A stretch of DNA of 64,000 nucleotides from Grimontia sedimenti (GTDB lineage: Bacteria > Pseudomonadota > Gammaproteobacteria > Enterobacterales > Vibrionaceae): positions 293,988-357,987 of the forward strand of contig NZ_JAALDL010000003.1 of NCBI RefSeq assembly GCF_011045095.1. Reading direction: 5' to 3'. A model generated the notes under the pieces. It made no database searches and was not told the DNA's origin. It was given only the letters and a program-made list of their open reading frames with translations. Below, piece by piece: positions 36,574 through 43,676 of the stretch; position 1 is the stretch's first letter; each line of letters starts with the position of its first letter. A program made the translations under genes and the position numbers.

Positions 36574-38022
36574 TCTTCCTTCTAATTCGGCGCGGTAACA
36601 CTGAGCGGTGTCGTCGTAAACAAACGTCAGTGTGTTTTTGATGCTTTCCAGCTCATCATCCTGATAGTGCGAAACGTAGAGAAGCTGACTTAGGTTCTCG
36701 CGCGCTATCAACTCCAAGGTATTCTTCATCAGGCGTCGTCCTAAATAGTCTAAGCCTTGATAGGGCTCATCCAGAATCAGCAGAGTGGGTTGCTTCACAA
36801 TTGCGCGAGCAATTAGCAACAGGCGTTGTTGTCCGTATTCCAGCTTTCGGAAAGGTGTTTTGGCATATTGGCTCATGTGCAGAATGTCGAGCCATTCACG
36901 GGCGATGGTGCGTTCCTGAATGCTTGGTTGGGAATACAAGCCAATGGAATCATAGAAGCCGGAAAGAATGACATCCAATGCCGAACAGCTAACGCGATAT
37001 TGCAGGTGAAGGGCAGAAGAAACCATGCCGATATGCTTTTTAATCTCCCACACCGTTTCGCCTGAGCCACGCTTTTTCCCGAAGATGTGAATGTCGTTGC
37101 TGTAGCATTGCGGATGATCGCCAAAGATCATTCCCAGGATGGTGCTTTTTCCGCAGCCATTTGGGCCTTTAACTTGCCAATGCTCGCCTTTATCAATTCG
37201 CCAGTTCACGCCGGTGAAAATGGTCTTCTCTGTGTATTCAACTTTGCCATCTCTCAATTCGAAAATCGGGTTTTCAAATTGTGTAGCGTGCTGATAACGA
37301 CGGATAAGCGTCATCATCTCTTCACTTTGTTGTTCAGACTGCGCGGCAATTTGCTGAATGATGGGGTGGTTGTCCCATCCTGCTTTGTCTATCAGTTCTA
37401 CCAATTTTCCACGCTCAAACATGGCGACATGGTCAACCCAATCGGGAAGGTCTTCTTCCCGCGCAAATACCACCATCATCTGAACAGAGTTCGAGAGCTT
37501 TTCCAGATAGTCAGCAAGTGATTGACGGTGGGCAATATCCAAGCCGGCAAAAGGGTTGTCCAGCACCACAAAGTCAGGTTTTTCTGCTAATGCGCGAGCC
37601 AGCATCACACGGCGGGTTTCCCCAGTGGAAAGCACGCGAAAGCCACTCTCTTTGAGATGAACGAGATCGAGATCTTCAATCAATTGATGGGTCAATGCAG
37701 CGTCTTCACATTGTTCGAAAATCAGGTCATAGACGCTGGTGCCGGTATCTATCCGGTCAAGAAAGTCAGTGTCATCTTTGGCGCGCTCTTCCTCCAACAG
37801 TTTTTGCTGTTCGGCTAGCGAAACCTGCGCAATTTTGCCATCGCCGATTTTCAGCTCGCCATCGAATTCGATGGTTCCGCACAACACGCCACCCAGAAGA
37901 GAGCCAATGTCACCTTCCGTGCTAAAAACCGCCCAAGATTCATTGTTGGCAATCGTCCAGTTCTCGATGTGAAGCGTAGACGTTGAGCTTTGTGAGATGA
38001 ACTGCTTGAAGTTGATATCCAT
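36571..38022 (-). CDS. modF: ModF-like ABC protein with two ATPase domains, the first degenerate
   Basis: This 483-residue cytosolic protein contains two ABC ATPase domains in tandem and no membrane part, like E. coli ModF. The second domain is intact: Walker A GPNGCGKST, signature LEYGQQRLLLIARA and Walker B LLILDEP. The first domain has a recognisable signature (LSTGETRRVMLARAL) and Walker B-like VVLDNPFAG, but its Walker A reads STEGDIGSLLGG with no lysine, so it should not bind ATP normally. The role of ModF is poorly defined; molybdate linkage is by homology only and no mod genes are nearby. Confidence 0.85.
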   Translation of the reverse strand: MDINFKQFISQSSTSTLHIENWTIANNESWAVFSTEGDIGSLLGGVLCGTIEFDGELKIGDGKIAQVSLAEQQKLLEEERAKDDTDFLDRIDTGTSVYDLIFEQCEDAALTHQLIEDLDLVHLKESGFRVLSTGETRRVMLARALAEKPDFVVLDNPFAGLDIAHRQSLADYLEKLSNSVQMMVVFAREEDLPDWVDHVAMFERGKLVELIDKAGWDNHPIIQQIAAQSEQQSEEMMTLIRRYQHATQFENPIFELRDGKVEYTEKTIFTGVNWRIDKGEHWQVKGPNGCGKSTILGMIFGDHPQCYSNDIHIFGKKRGSGETVWEIKKHIGMVSSALHLQYRVSCSALDVILSGFYDSIGLYSQPSIQERTIAREWLDILHMSQYAKTPFRKLEYGQQRLLLIARAIVKQPTLLILDEPYQGLDYLGRRLMKNTLELIARENLSQLLYVSHYQDDELESIKNTLTFVYDDTAQCYRAELEGR

Positions 38023-38243
38023 ATCGTTTTGTTATTGGTTGTTTTGTCAGCAAGTAGGGGAGTTATAGCAAGTTTATAAATAGGAGTCAGTACATGCTTG
38101 TTTGTTGAACTTGTCGATATAGGGTTGAATCTCCAACTACCTCGCAGTTTTCGCCCTGAAAGTTGGCTTTTGGGTCAATGGCGCCAAGAAAGGATTTAGT
38201 CTGAGCCATCTACTAAAGAAAGTTAATTAAAAGCAGGGAAAAC

Positions 38244-38621
38244 ATGAATTTAAATCAAGTGACATTAGCGGTGCATGACATGGAATCTGCGGTCGCATTC
38301 TATAAAAAGCTCGGGCTTATTCAGATTGTTAGTGATGATCACTACGCACGTTTTTGCTTTCCAGAAGGTGACGCAAGCTTCTCTATCTTCCTCGATCCTG
38401 GAAAGGAAGGGGTGATAAGTCGTGGCGTGGTTTACTTTGAACATGAAAAGCTTGATGAGCTCGTCGAGCGGCTAAAAGTCGAGGGCATTGAATTCGACCA
38501 AGAGCCAACGATGAAGCCGTATCTCTGGAAAGAAGCGGCGCTAAGAGACCCATCAGGCAACGAAATTAAACTGTATTGGGCAGGAGAGAATCGCCTGAAT
38601 CCACCATGGAAAATTGATTAA
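38244..38621 (+). CDS. VOC/glyoxalase-superfamily protein
   Basis: This 125-residue protein has the two beta-alpha-beta-beta-beta modules of the vicinal oxygen chelate fold: NQVTLAVHDMESAVAFYKKLGL at the N terminus and PYLWKEAALRDPSGNEIKLYWAGENR at the C terminus. The latter matches the typical metal-site strand (DPxGNxIxLY). It may be a lyase, a dioxygenase or a resistance protein; the substrate is not evident. It stands alone between modF and the tRNA-binding protein. Confidence 0.85.
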   Translation: MNLNQVTLAVHDMESAVAFYKKLGLIQIVSDDHYARFCFPEGDASFSIFLDPGKEGVISRGVVYFEHEKLDELVERLKVEGIEFDQEPTMKPYLWKEAALRDPSGNEIKLYWAGENRLNPPWKID

Positions 38622-38741
38622 AGAAATGCTCAGGCACCAATTTTGAGATTTCCGAATCATAGGGATTTAAAAGTCATTTCAATGGTGTAGCTTGTTTAGG
38701 TATATCAGTATTGTAAGCGCTGTGAAGACAAGGATATCTGT

Positions 38742-39095
38742 ATGAAACCCGCACCAATTAAAGACGAAATCACATTTGATGACTTTGCGAAAGTGGACAT
38801 CCGAGTTGGAAAAATCATCGAAGTCAGTGAAGTCGCTAAATCCGATAAACTGATGAAGCTGACCGTTGATTTTGGCGACCACACGCGTTCAATTTTGGCG
38901 GGGATAAAGCAAGAGCGTGAAAATCCCAAGGAGATTGAAGGTAAACAGGCTTTGTTTGTCGTAAACCTGCCGGAGAGAAAAATGGCTGGTGAGGTGTCTC
39001 AGGGCATGCTTTTCGATATTGGTTATGAAGACAAGCTACAACCTTGCTTAGCCTGCCCAGAAACCGAAACGCATAATGGTGCAAGAGCGGGTTAA
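38742..39095 (+). CDS. CsaA/YgjH-type tRNA-binding protein
   Basis: This 117-residue protein is a single EMAP/Trbp111 OB-fold domain: FDDFAKVDIRVGKIIEVSEV at the start, SDKLMKLTVDFG, and NLPERKMAGEVSQGML, the conserved (K)MAG-x-x-S-x-GM motif. Such dimers bind the tRNA elbow or act as export-related chaperones. The C terminus CLACPETETH is unusual in holding two cysteines, of unknown meaning. A strong terminator follows. Confidence 0.88.
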   Translation: MKPAPIKDEITFDDFAKVDIRVGKIIEVSEVAKSDKLMKLTVDFGDHTRSILAGIKQERENPKEIEGKQALFVVNLPERKMAGEVSQGMLFDIGYEDKLQPCLACPETETHNGARAG

Positions 39096-39126
39096 ACTAA
39101 TAGCCAGGAACACTATCTAGAACAGG

Positions 39127-39152
39127 AAAGCCATCATTGAGATGGCTTTTTT
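39127..39152 (+). terminator. Rho-independent terminator
   Basis: AAAGCCATC-ATTGA-GATGGCTTT is followed by a run of six or more T, separating the tRNA-binding gene from the zinc operon. Confidence 0.85.
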
Positions 39153-39253
39153 CGTATAGGCCCTTTGATTCAACACCACATGCTTCGCTACTGAATTGGC
39201 CTCCCCCTGATAATCACAAGTCTATAGATAACTTGGTTGTCTCATTGGTGATA

Positions 39254-39268
39254 TGTTATAACATAACA
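39254..39268. promoter_or_regulatory. Zur-box-like operator
   Basis: TGTTAT-AAC-ATAACA is a palindrome matching the core of the gammaproteobacterial Zur box (GTTATANTATAAC type). It lies 44 bases before the zur start codon, suggesting zinc-dependent autorepression of the operon. Confidence 0.7.
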
Positions 39269-39311
39269 ATTGTGTTTATATTTCGAGCGGAGAAATCACG
39301 GAAGGCTCACC

Positions 39312-39764
39312 ATGACTGACTTAGACGCACTGATAGAAAAAGTCGCGCAGAAATGCAAAGCGAAAGGAAAACAACTCACTGCCAAGCGTAAGTTGGTTTT
39401 AAAAGCGCTCGTTCATTCTGAAAAATCCCTCTCTGCTTATGAGTTGGTCGATTATTGCAAATCGGAATTCGGGCAGAGCGTTCAACCGATGTCGGTATAT
39501 CGCAGCCTAGACTTTCTGGAAAGCGAACATCTCGCCCACAAATTAAAAGTATCGAATAAGTTCATTGCTTGCTCTCACATCTCCTGCGATCACGAGCATG
39601 GCGTCCCTCAGTTCCTAATCTGCGCGAAGTGCGACAAGATCATAGAACAGGCCATCGACCCCAAACTCGCTTCCAGCCTGCAGTCAGGTGCACGAAAAGA
39701 GGGGTTCACAGTGGTTAGCCCCCAACTCGAAATCACCTGTGTATGTGATGAATGCGCTAAGTGA
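39312..39764 (+). CDS. zur: Zinc uptake regulator Zur (Fur family)
   Basis: This 150-residue repressor has a winged helix (about 20-80; LTAKRKLVLKALVHSEKSLSAYE) and a C-terminal metal-binding dimerisation domain. The structural zinc site is seen as CAKC around residue 107 and CVCDEC at the C terminus. The sensory region CSHISCDHEHGVPQF has the histidines and cysteine expected in Zur rather than Fur. ATG 39312 is chosen by family length. It heads an operon of zinc-independent or zinc-sparing paralogues. Confidence 0.9.
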   Translation: MTDLDALIEKVAQKCKAKGKQLTAKRKLVLKALVHSEKSLSAYELVDYCKSEFGQSVQPMSVYRSLDFLESEHLAHKLKVSNKFIACSHISCDHEHGVPQFLICAKCDKIIEQAIDPKLASSLQSGARKEGFTVVSPQLEITCVCDECAK

Positions 39765-39869
39765 GTCTAAGTCACTGAACCTCTAACGACGAGAAATCGC
39801 GTCTTCCACCCTTTCCCAACATAACACCATCTTTTCCATGCGTTAGTTTTAAGGAGAAATCTAAACGCC

Positions 39870-41204
39870 ATGTCTGCAACACTGATTAAAAACGCCCGTG
39901 TCGTCAACGAAGGGCGGGTCCAAGAGAGAGATTTGAGAATTGTCGGCCAGCGGATTGAGAAAATCGATTCACATATTATCGCCGCTCCGACTGAACAGAT
40001 CGTAGAGGCTAATGGCCGCTTCATTCTGCCCGGAATGATTGATGATCAGGTGCACTTCAGGGAGCCAGGCTTAACGCATAAAGGCTCTATTGCTTCTGAG
40101 TCCTGCGCAGCAGTCGCTGGTGGGATTACCAGCTATATGGAAATGCCCAATGTCAGCCCTGCCACGACCACGATTGAAGCGTTAGAACGCAAGTTTGATA
40201 TTGCGGCCAACAATTCCTTGGCGAATTACTCGTTTTACCTTGGTGCAACGGAAGACAACCTGGAGCAAATTAAGCGACTGAATCCAGAAACACACTGTGG
40301 TGTTAAGGTGTTTATGGGCGCGTCCACTGGCGATTTGTTGGTGGAAAACCCAACGGCATTGGAAGGCATCTTCCGTGAGTCGCCCGTGCTCATTGTCACG
40401 CATTGTGAAAGCGGGGCAGTTATCGCAAAAAACCGGGAAGCGCTTCTTCGTAAAAAGTCCGCGTTCACGATCCATGATCATCCTGTGCTGAGGGATGATG
40501 AAGCCTGCTATGCCTCTTCTTCTTATGCCGTGGACTTAGCGAAACGTCATGGTAGCCATCTTCATGTTCTACACATCACAACTGAAAAAGAGCTTTCTCT
40601 TCTCCAAACAGGGCCCATTGAGCTGAAACGCATTACCGCTGAAGCCTGCGTGCATCACCTCTGGTTCAGTGAAGAAGACTATGCGGTGCTGGGAAACCTG
40701 ATTAAGTGTAACCCTGCTATCAAGAAAGCCAGCGATCGTGAAGCGCTGATCCGGGCACTTCATACCAACCAAATTGACATCATCGCCACTGACCATGCAC
40801 CTCATACTTTTGAAGAAAAGCAGGTGGGCTTTGAGCAGGCTCCAGCAGGTTTACCTTTGGTACAACATGCGTTGTTGACGTTGCTTGACCATGTCAGTCA
40901 CGGTCGACTCGATATTACTCAAGTGGTTGAGAAAACCGCGCACAATCCCGCTATTCGTTACGGAATTAGAGAGCGTGGTTTTGTCCGTGAAGGTTACTTT
41001 GCTGATTTGGTGCTGGTGGATGATAAACAGACCACTGAGGTTAGCCACGACAATGCGTTGTATCACTGCGGATGGACGCCTTTTGCAGGCCATCAATTTT
41101 CGTCGCAGATAGTTAGTACCTGGGTGAATGGCGGATTGGTTTATCACAATAACAAGGTGCTGGATGACGACTCACCCGCGATGAGGCTGGTGTTCGCTCG
41201 TTAA
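39870..41204 (+). CDS. Dihydroorotase-family protein (PyrQ-like zinc-starvation paralogue)
   Basis: This 444-residue amidohydrolase belongs to the class I dihydroorotases. The N-terminal metal motif reads DDQVHFREPG, so the first His of the usual H-x-H is Gln; I recall the same DDQVHF variant in Bacteroidetes dihydroorotases, so it need not mean loss of activity. The carbamylated-lysine region (GVKVFMGAS), the metal histidines of VTHCESG and LHVLHITTEKE, and TDHAPH are present. It follows zur by 105 bases, after AAGGAG. A PyrQ-like duplicate in a Zur regulon is known in Pseudomonas; it probably maintains pyrimidine synthesis in low zinc. Confidence 0.85.
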   Translation: MSATLIKNARVVNEGRVQERDLRIVGQRIEKIDSHIIAAPTEQIVEANGRFILPGMIDDQVHFREPGLTHKGSIASESCAAVAGGITSYMEMPNVSPATTTIEALERKFDIAANNSLANYSFYLGATEDNLEQIKRLNPETHCGVKVFMGASTGDLLVENPTALEGIFRESPVLIVTHCESGAVIAKNREALLRKKSAFTIHDHPVLRDDEACYASSSYAVDLAKRHGSHLHVLHITTEKELSLLQTGPIELKRITAEACVHHLWFSEEDYAVLGNLIKCNPAIKKASDREALIRALHTNQIDIIATDHAPHTFEEKQVGFEQAPAGLPLVQHALLTLLDHVSHGRLDITQVVEKTAHNPAIRYGIRERGFVREGYFADLVLVDDKQTTEVSHDNALYHCGWTPFAGHQFSSQIVSTWVNGGLVYHNNKVLDDDSPAMRLVFAR

Positions 41205-41249
41205 TGCTCTTTGGATTCAAACAAATACTGAAGCAAGTTGAGACCCCCT

Positions 41250-41810
41250 ATGTTAAGAAAAAATCCAAACGGAGACATGCCTGTTGTATCGGAGAATGCG
41301 TTCGTCGATCCCACGGCGATCATCTGCGGCAAAGTGATTATTGAAGACAACGTATTTGTTGGTCCTTATGCCGTGATTCGTGCGGATGAGGTGAACGATG
41401 CGGGTGAAATGGAACCCATCCTTATCAAGTGTGACACCAATATTCAGGATGGTGTTGTGATTCATTCTAAAGCAGGCGCTGCGGTAACCATTGGTGAGCG
41501 CACATCGATTGCGCACCGCTCAATCATTCACGGACCATGTGAAGTGTGTGATGACGTTTTCATTGGTTTTAACTCAGTGGTGTTTAATGCTGTTGTCAGT
41601 AAGCACTGTGTCATCCGCCATAACTGTGTTGTAGACGGAATGGATCTCCCTGAAAGCTTCCATGTGCCGCCAATGACCAACATCGGCGAGGGCTTCGATC
41701 TAAACAGTATCTCTAAAGTGCCACCGGAGTATTCAGCGTTTTCAGAGTCTGTGGTTTCCGCCAATCACACTTTGGTACAGGGTTACAGGAGGATCGCCAA
41801 TGAGCTCTGA
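41250..41810 (+). CDS. Gamma-class carbonic anhydrase
   Basis: This 186-residue left-handed beta-helix protein shows hexapeptide repeats (VIIEDNVFVGPYAVIRAD) and three metal histidines in VVIHSKAG and IAHRSIIHG. Trimeric enzymes of this class hydrate CO2 and can use iron or cobalt instead of zinc, which fits a place in a zinc-starvation operon. The ATG at 41250 is preferred over an upstream TTG at 41238; its ribosome-binding site is weak. The stop overlaps the next gene by eleven bases. Confidence 0.88.
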   Translation: MLRKNPNGDMPVVSENAFVDPTAIICGKVIIEDNVFVGPYAVIRADEVNDAGEMEPILIKCDTNIQDGVVIHSKAGAAVTIGERTSIAHRSIIHGPCEVCDDVFIGFNSVVFNAVVSKHCVIRHNCVVDGMDLPESFHVPPMTNIGEGFDLNSISKVPPEYSAFSESVVSANHTLVQGYRRIANEL

Positions 41811-42810
41811 TAATGCGGCGATTCTGAGTGTGCCAACCAACATTATTACCGGCTTCCTTGGCGTAGGTAAAACCTCCGCCATCTTGCATCTGATGAAGAA
41901 CAAACCGGAGAACGAGCGTTGGGCTGTATTGGTGAATGAGTTTGGAGAGATCGGTGTCGATGGCAGCCTTTTTCAAGGGCAGCATAGCGAAGGAGAGAAA
42001 GTGTTCATTCAGGAAGTGCCAGGTGGCTGCATGTGTTGCTCAGCGGGACTTCCTATGCAAATCGCGCTAAATCAATTACTAATCGAAGCCAAACCAGATC
42101 GACTGCTGATTGAACCGACCGGCCTTGGACACCCCAAAGAAGTCCTGGAAGTCTTGTCCTCAGAACACTATCGCGATGTTCTATCAATTCAAAAAACGCT
42201 GACTTTGGTTGATGCGAGAAAACTGTCAGACGAGCGCTATATCCATCACGATACTTTTAATCAGCAGATTGCGATTGCCGACACTGTTGTGGGTAACAAG
42301 CTGGATCTCTATGCCGAAGGGGACAAAGCCTTGCTGGAAGCGTATGTGAAAAAGCATGCTCATCCAGATGTGAACGTGCTGTTCACGCGTCACGGACAAA
42401 TCGACTTTAAGGAATTTGAAGGAGAGACCTTCATGACGCAGCCACATGCGCATGATCACCACCATCATCATCACCACGGCAGTAAACCTCTTGCCTCAGA
42501 AGCGCCTATGCCAGAAACCGGGGTGTTGATGGCAAAGAACGAGGGTGAAGGTTTTGAAAGCGTCGGATGGCGATTTTCACCAGACAAGGTCTTTGATAGA
42601 AAGAAACTTTCTTTGCTTCTGCATGACCTTGATGTCGAGCGAATGAAAGCCGTATTCATCACTGATGATGGAGTGTTTGGTTACAACCTTTCCGAATCAA
42701 GCATGTTGGAAATGGAGCTGGATGATTGTGTCGAAAGCCGGATTGAGCTTATTGCACAAGTGGTTGATGTTAGTTTCGAAGATAAACTCATGGGGTGTTT
42801 GAGCTCTTGA
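41800..42810 (+). CDS. COG0523/CobW-family GTPase, putative zinc metallochaperone
   Basis: This 336-residue G3E GTPase has Walker A GFLGVGKTS (about residues 17-25), the metal-binding GGCMCC motif (CxCC) near 75, switch and guanine-specificity elements (GNKLD), a histidine-rich metal-binding stretch (HDHHHHHHHG near 215) and a CobW C-terminal domain. Zur-linked members deliver zinc to client enzymes under starvation. The overlap with the carbonic anhydrase gene and the shared operon with the dihydroorotase-like gene suggest those are clients or replacements. Confidence 0.92.
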   Translation: MSSDNAAILSVPTNIITGFLGVGKTSAILHLMKNKPENERWAVLVNEFGEIGVDGSLFQGQHSEGEKVFIQEVPGGCMCCSAGLPMQIALNQLLIEAKPDRLLIEPTGLGHPKEVLEVLSSEHYRDVLSIQKTLTLVDARKLSDERYIHHDTFNQQIAIADTVVGNKLDLYAEGDKALLEAYVKKHAHPDVNVLFTRHGQIDFKEFEGETFMTQPHAHDHHHHHHHGSKPLASEAPMPETGVLMAKNEGEGFESVGWRFSPDKVFDRKKLSLLLHDLDVERMKAVFITDDGVFGYNLSESSMLEMELDDCVESRIELIAQVVDVSFEDKLMGCLSS

Positions 42811-42819
42811 GATAATGCG

Positions 42820-42845
42820 AAGCCGTCGAAAGACGGCTTTTTCCA
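42820..42845 (+). terminator. Terminator of the zinc operon
   Basis: AAGCCGTC-GAAA-GACGGCTT with a GNRA-type loop is followed by TTTT. Confidence 0.85.
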
Positions 42846-42852
42846 CTGCGTA

Positions 42853-43278
42853 TTAGCGACCTAGCTTTTTACAAAGCGAGATCATGGTGTTCGCTTCTTC
42901 AGCGCTGAGCCCAGTCATGCAGAATACTTTGTCGGTAATATCTGCACTGTTTTGGGACAGCTCAATGCCTTCTTGGGTTAATACGACAGACTTCTGCCTG
43001 TCATTGTCTGGAAGGGCGGCACGTCGGATAAGTCCTTTTTGTTCCAGACGTTTTAGCAGCGGCGTCATCGTTGCTTTGCTGAGTTCAGCTCTTGAAGCTA
43101 ACTCAGTGATAGATAGCTTGTCCTCTTTCCAAAGCACCATCATCACCACAAACTGCGTGTAGGTCAGTCCCAATGGGTCCAGCAATTGCCTATACAAAGA
43201 CGTTACGCGGTTAGACGCTGAATAAAGGGCGAAACAAAGCTGTTTATCGATATCTGCAACGGCCAAGGTGATCTCCAA
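42853..43278 (-). CDS. OhrR-like MarR-family regulator
   Basis: This 141-residue winged-helix repressor opens with DKQLCFALYSASNRVTSLYR and continues LGLTYTQFVVMMVLW, the signature of the OhrR subgroup in which the single N-terminal cysteine (Cys15) senses organic hydroperoxides. A second cysteine near residue 120 and a third close to the C terminus could serve as resolving cysteines. DNA-binding residues lie in LASRAELSKATMTPLLKRLEQKGL. The usual target, ohr, is not next to it; the divergent neighbour is an unrelated 76-residue protein. Confidence 0.85.
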   Translation of the reverse strand: MEITLAVADIDKQLCFALYSASNRVTSLYRQLLDPLGLTYTQFVVMMVLWKEDKLSITELASRAELSKATMTPLLKRLEQKGLIRRAALPDNDRQKSVVLTQEGIELSQNSADITDKVFCMTGLSAEEANTMISLCKKLGR

Positions 43279-43394
43279 TAACTTCCAACTTGTCTCATTA
43301 TCTACGACTTGCCTTCATTGTCACATTATTTCGTTGACATATAGTTAGTGTACGAACAGTATGTGTGCGAGCAATTAAGAATAAGGAGACTAAT

Positions 43395-43625
43395 ATGAGT
43401 GATACATGGTTACCAACGTTAATCACAGAGAGCCCAGAAGCTGGCTATCAACTTGCCATTAAAATGTCCCGAATGGGCGTGAAATATACACAGCCTTCAG
43501 CGGAAGCGAGAGAGAAGCTACGTCCCAAATATGCGGAAAGTGCAGACAGTTTGATCGCGGTTTCCCACGTTGTTGCCGTGAATTTTCAGACGGTTGCGGC
43601 GGCGAATAATTATTGGAAGGCTTGA
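43395..43625 (+). CDS. Small hypothetical protein divergent from the OhrR-like gene
   Basis: This 76-residue protein starts at ATG 43395 after AAGGAG, with TTGACA at 43334 as a possible -35 box. It is soluble and mostly helical, with SPEAGYQLAIKMSRMGVKYT and SLIAVSHVVAVNFQTVAAANNYWKA. I recognise no family. Its divergent promoter lies next to the OhrR-like repressor, so it is a plausible target and may take part in peroxide defence. Confidence 0.65.
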   Translation: MSDTWLPTLITESPEAGYQLAIKMSRMGVKYTQPSAEAREKLRPKYAESADSLIAVSHVVAVNFQTVAAANNYWKA

Positions 43626-43639
43626 CTGTATGTTAAGGA

Positions 43640-43668
43640 CTCAAAGCCATCTTGGTGATGGCTTTGAG
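43640..43668. terminator. Strong hairpin between convergent genes
   Basis: A perfect 12-bp stem, CTCAAAGCCATC with GATGGCTTTGAG, closes a five-base loop. There is no long T-run. It sits between the 76-residue gene and quiC and may end both transcripts. Confidence 0.6.
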
Positions 43669-43676
43669 TGGTTAGG

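Noticed and set aside
39236-43300. TGTCTCATT words near 39237 and 43291
   Set aside because: Single short matches upstream of unrelated genes are expected by chance in 64 kb; only the inverted pair at 47862-47942 is kept.
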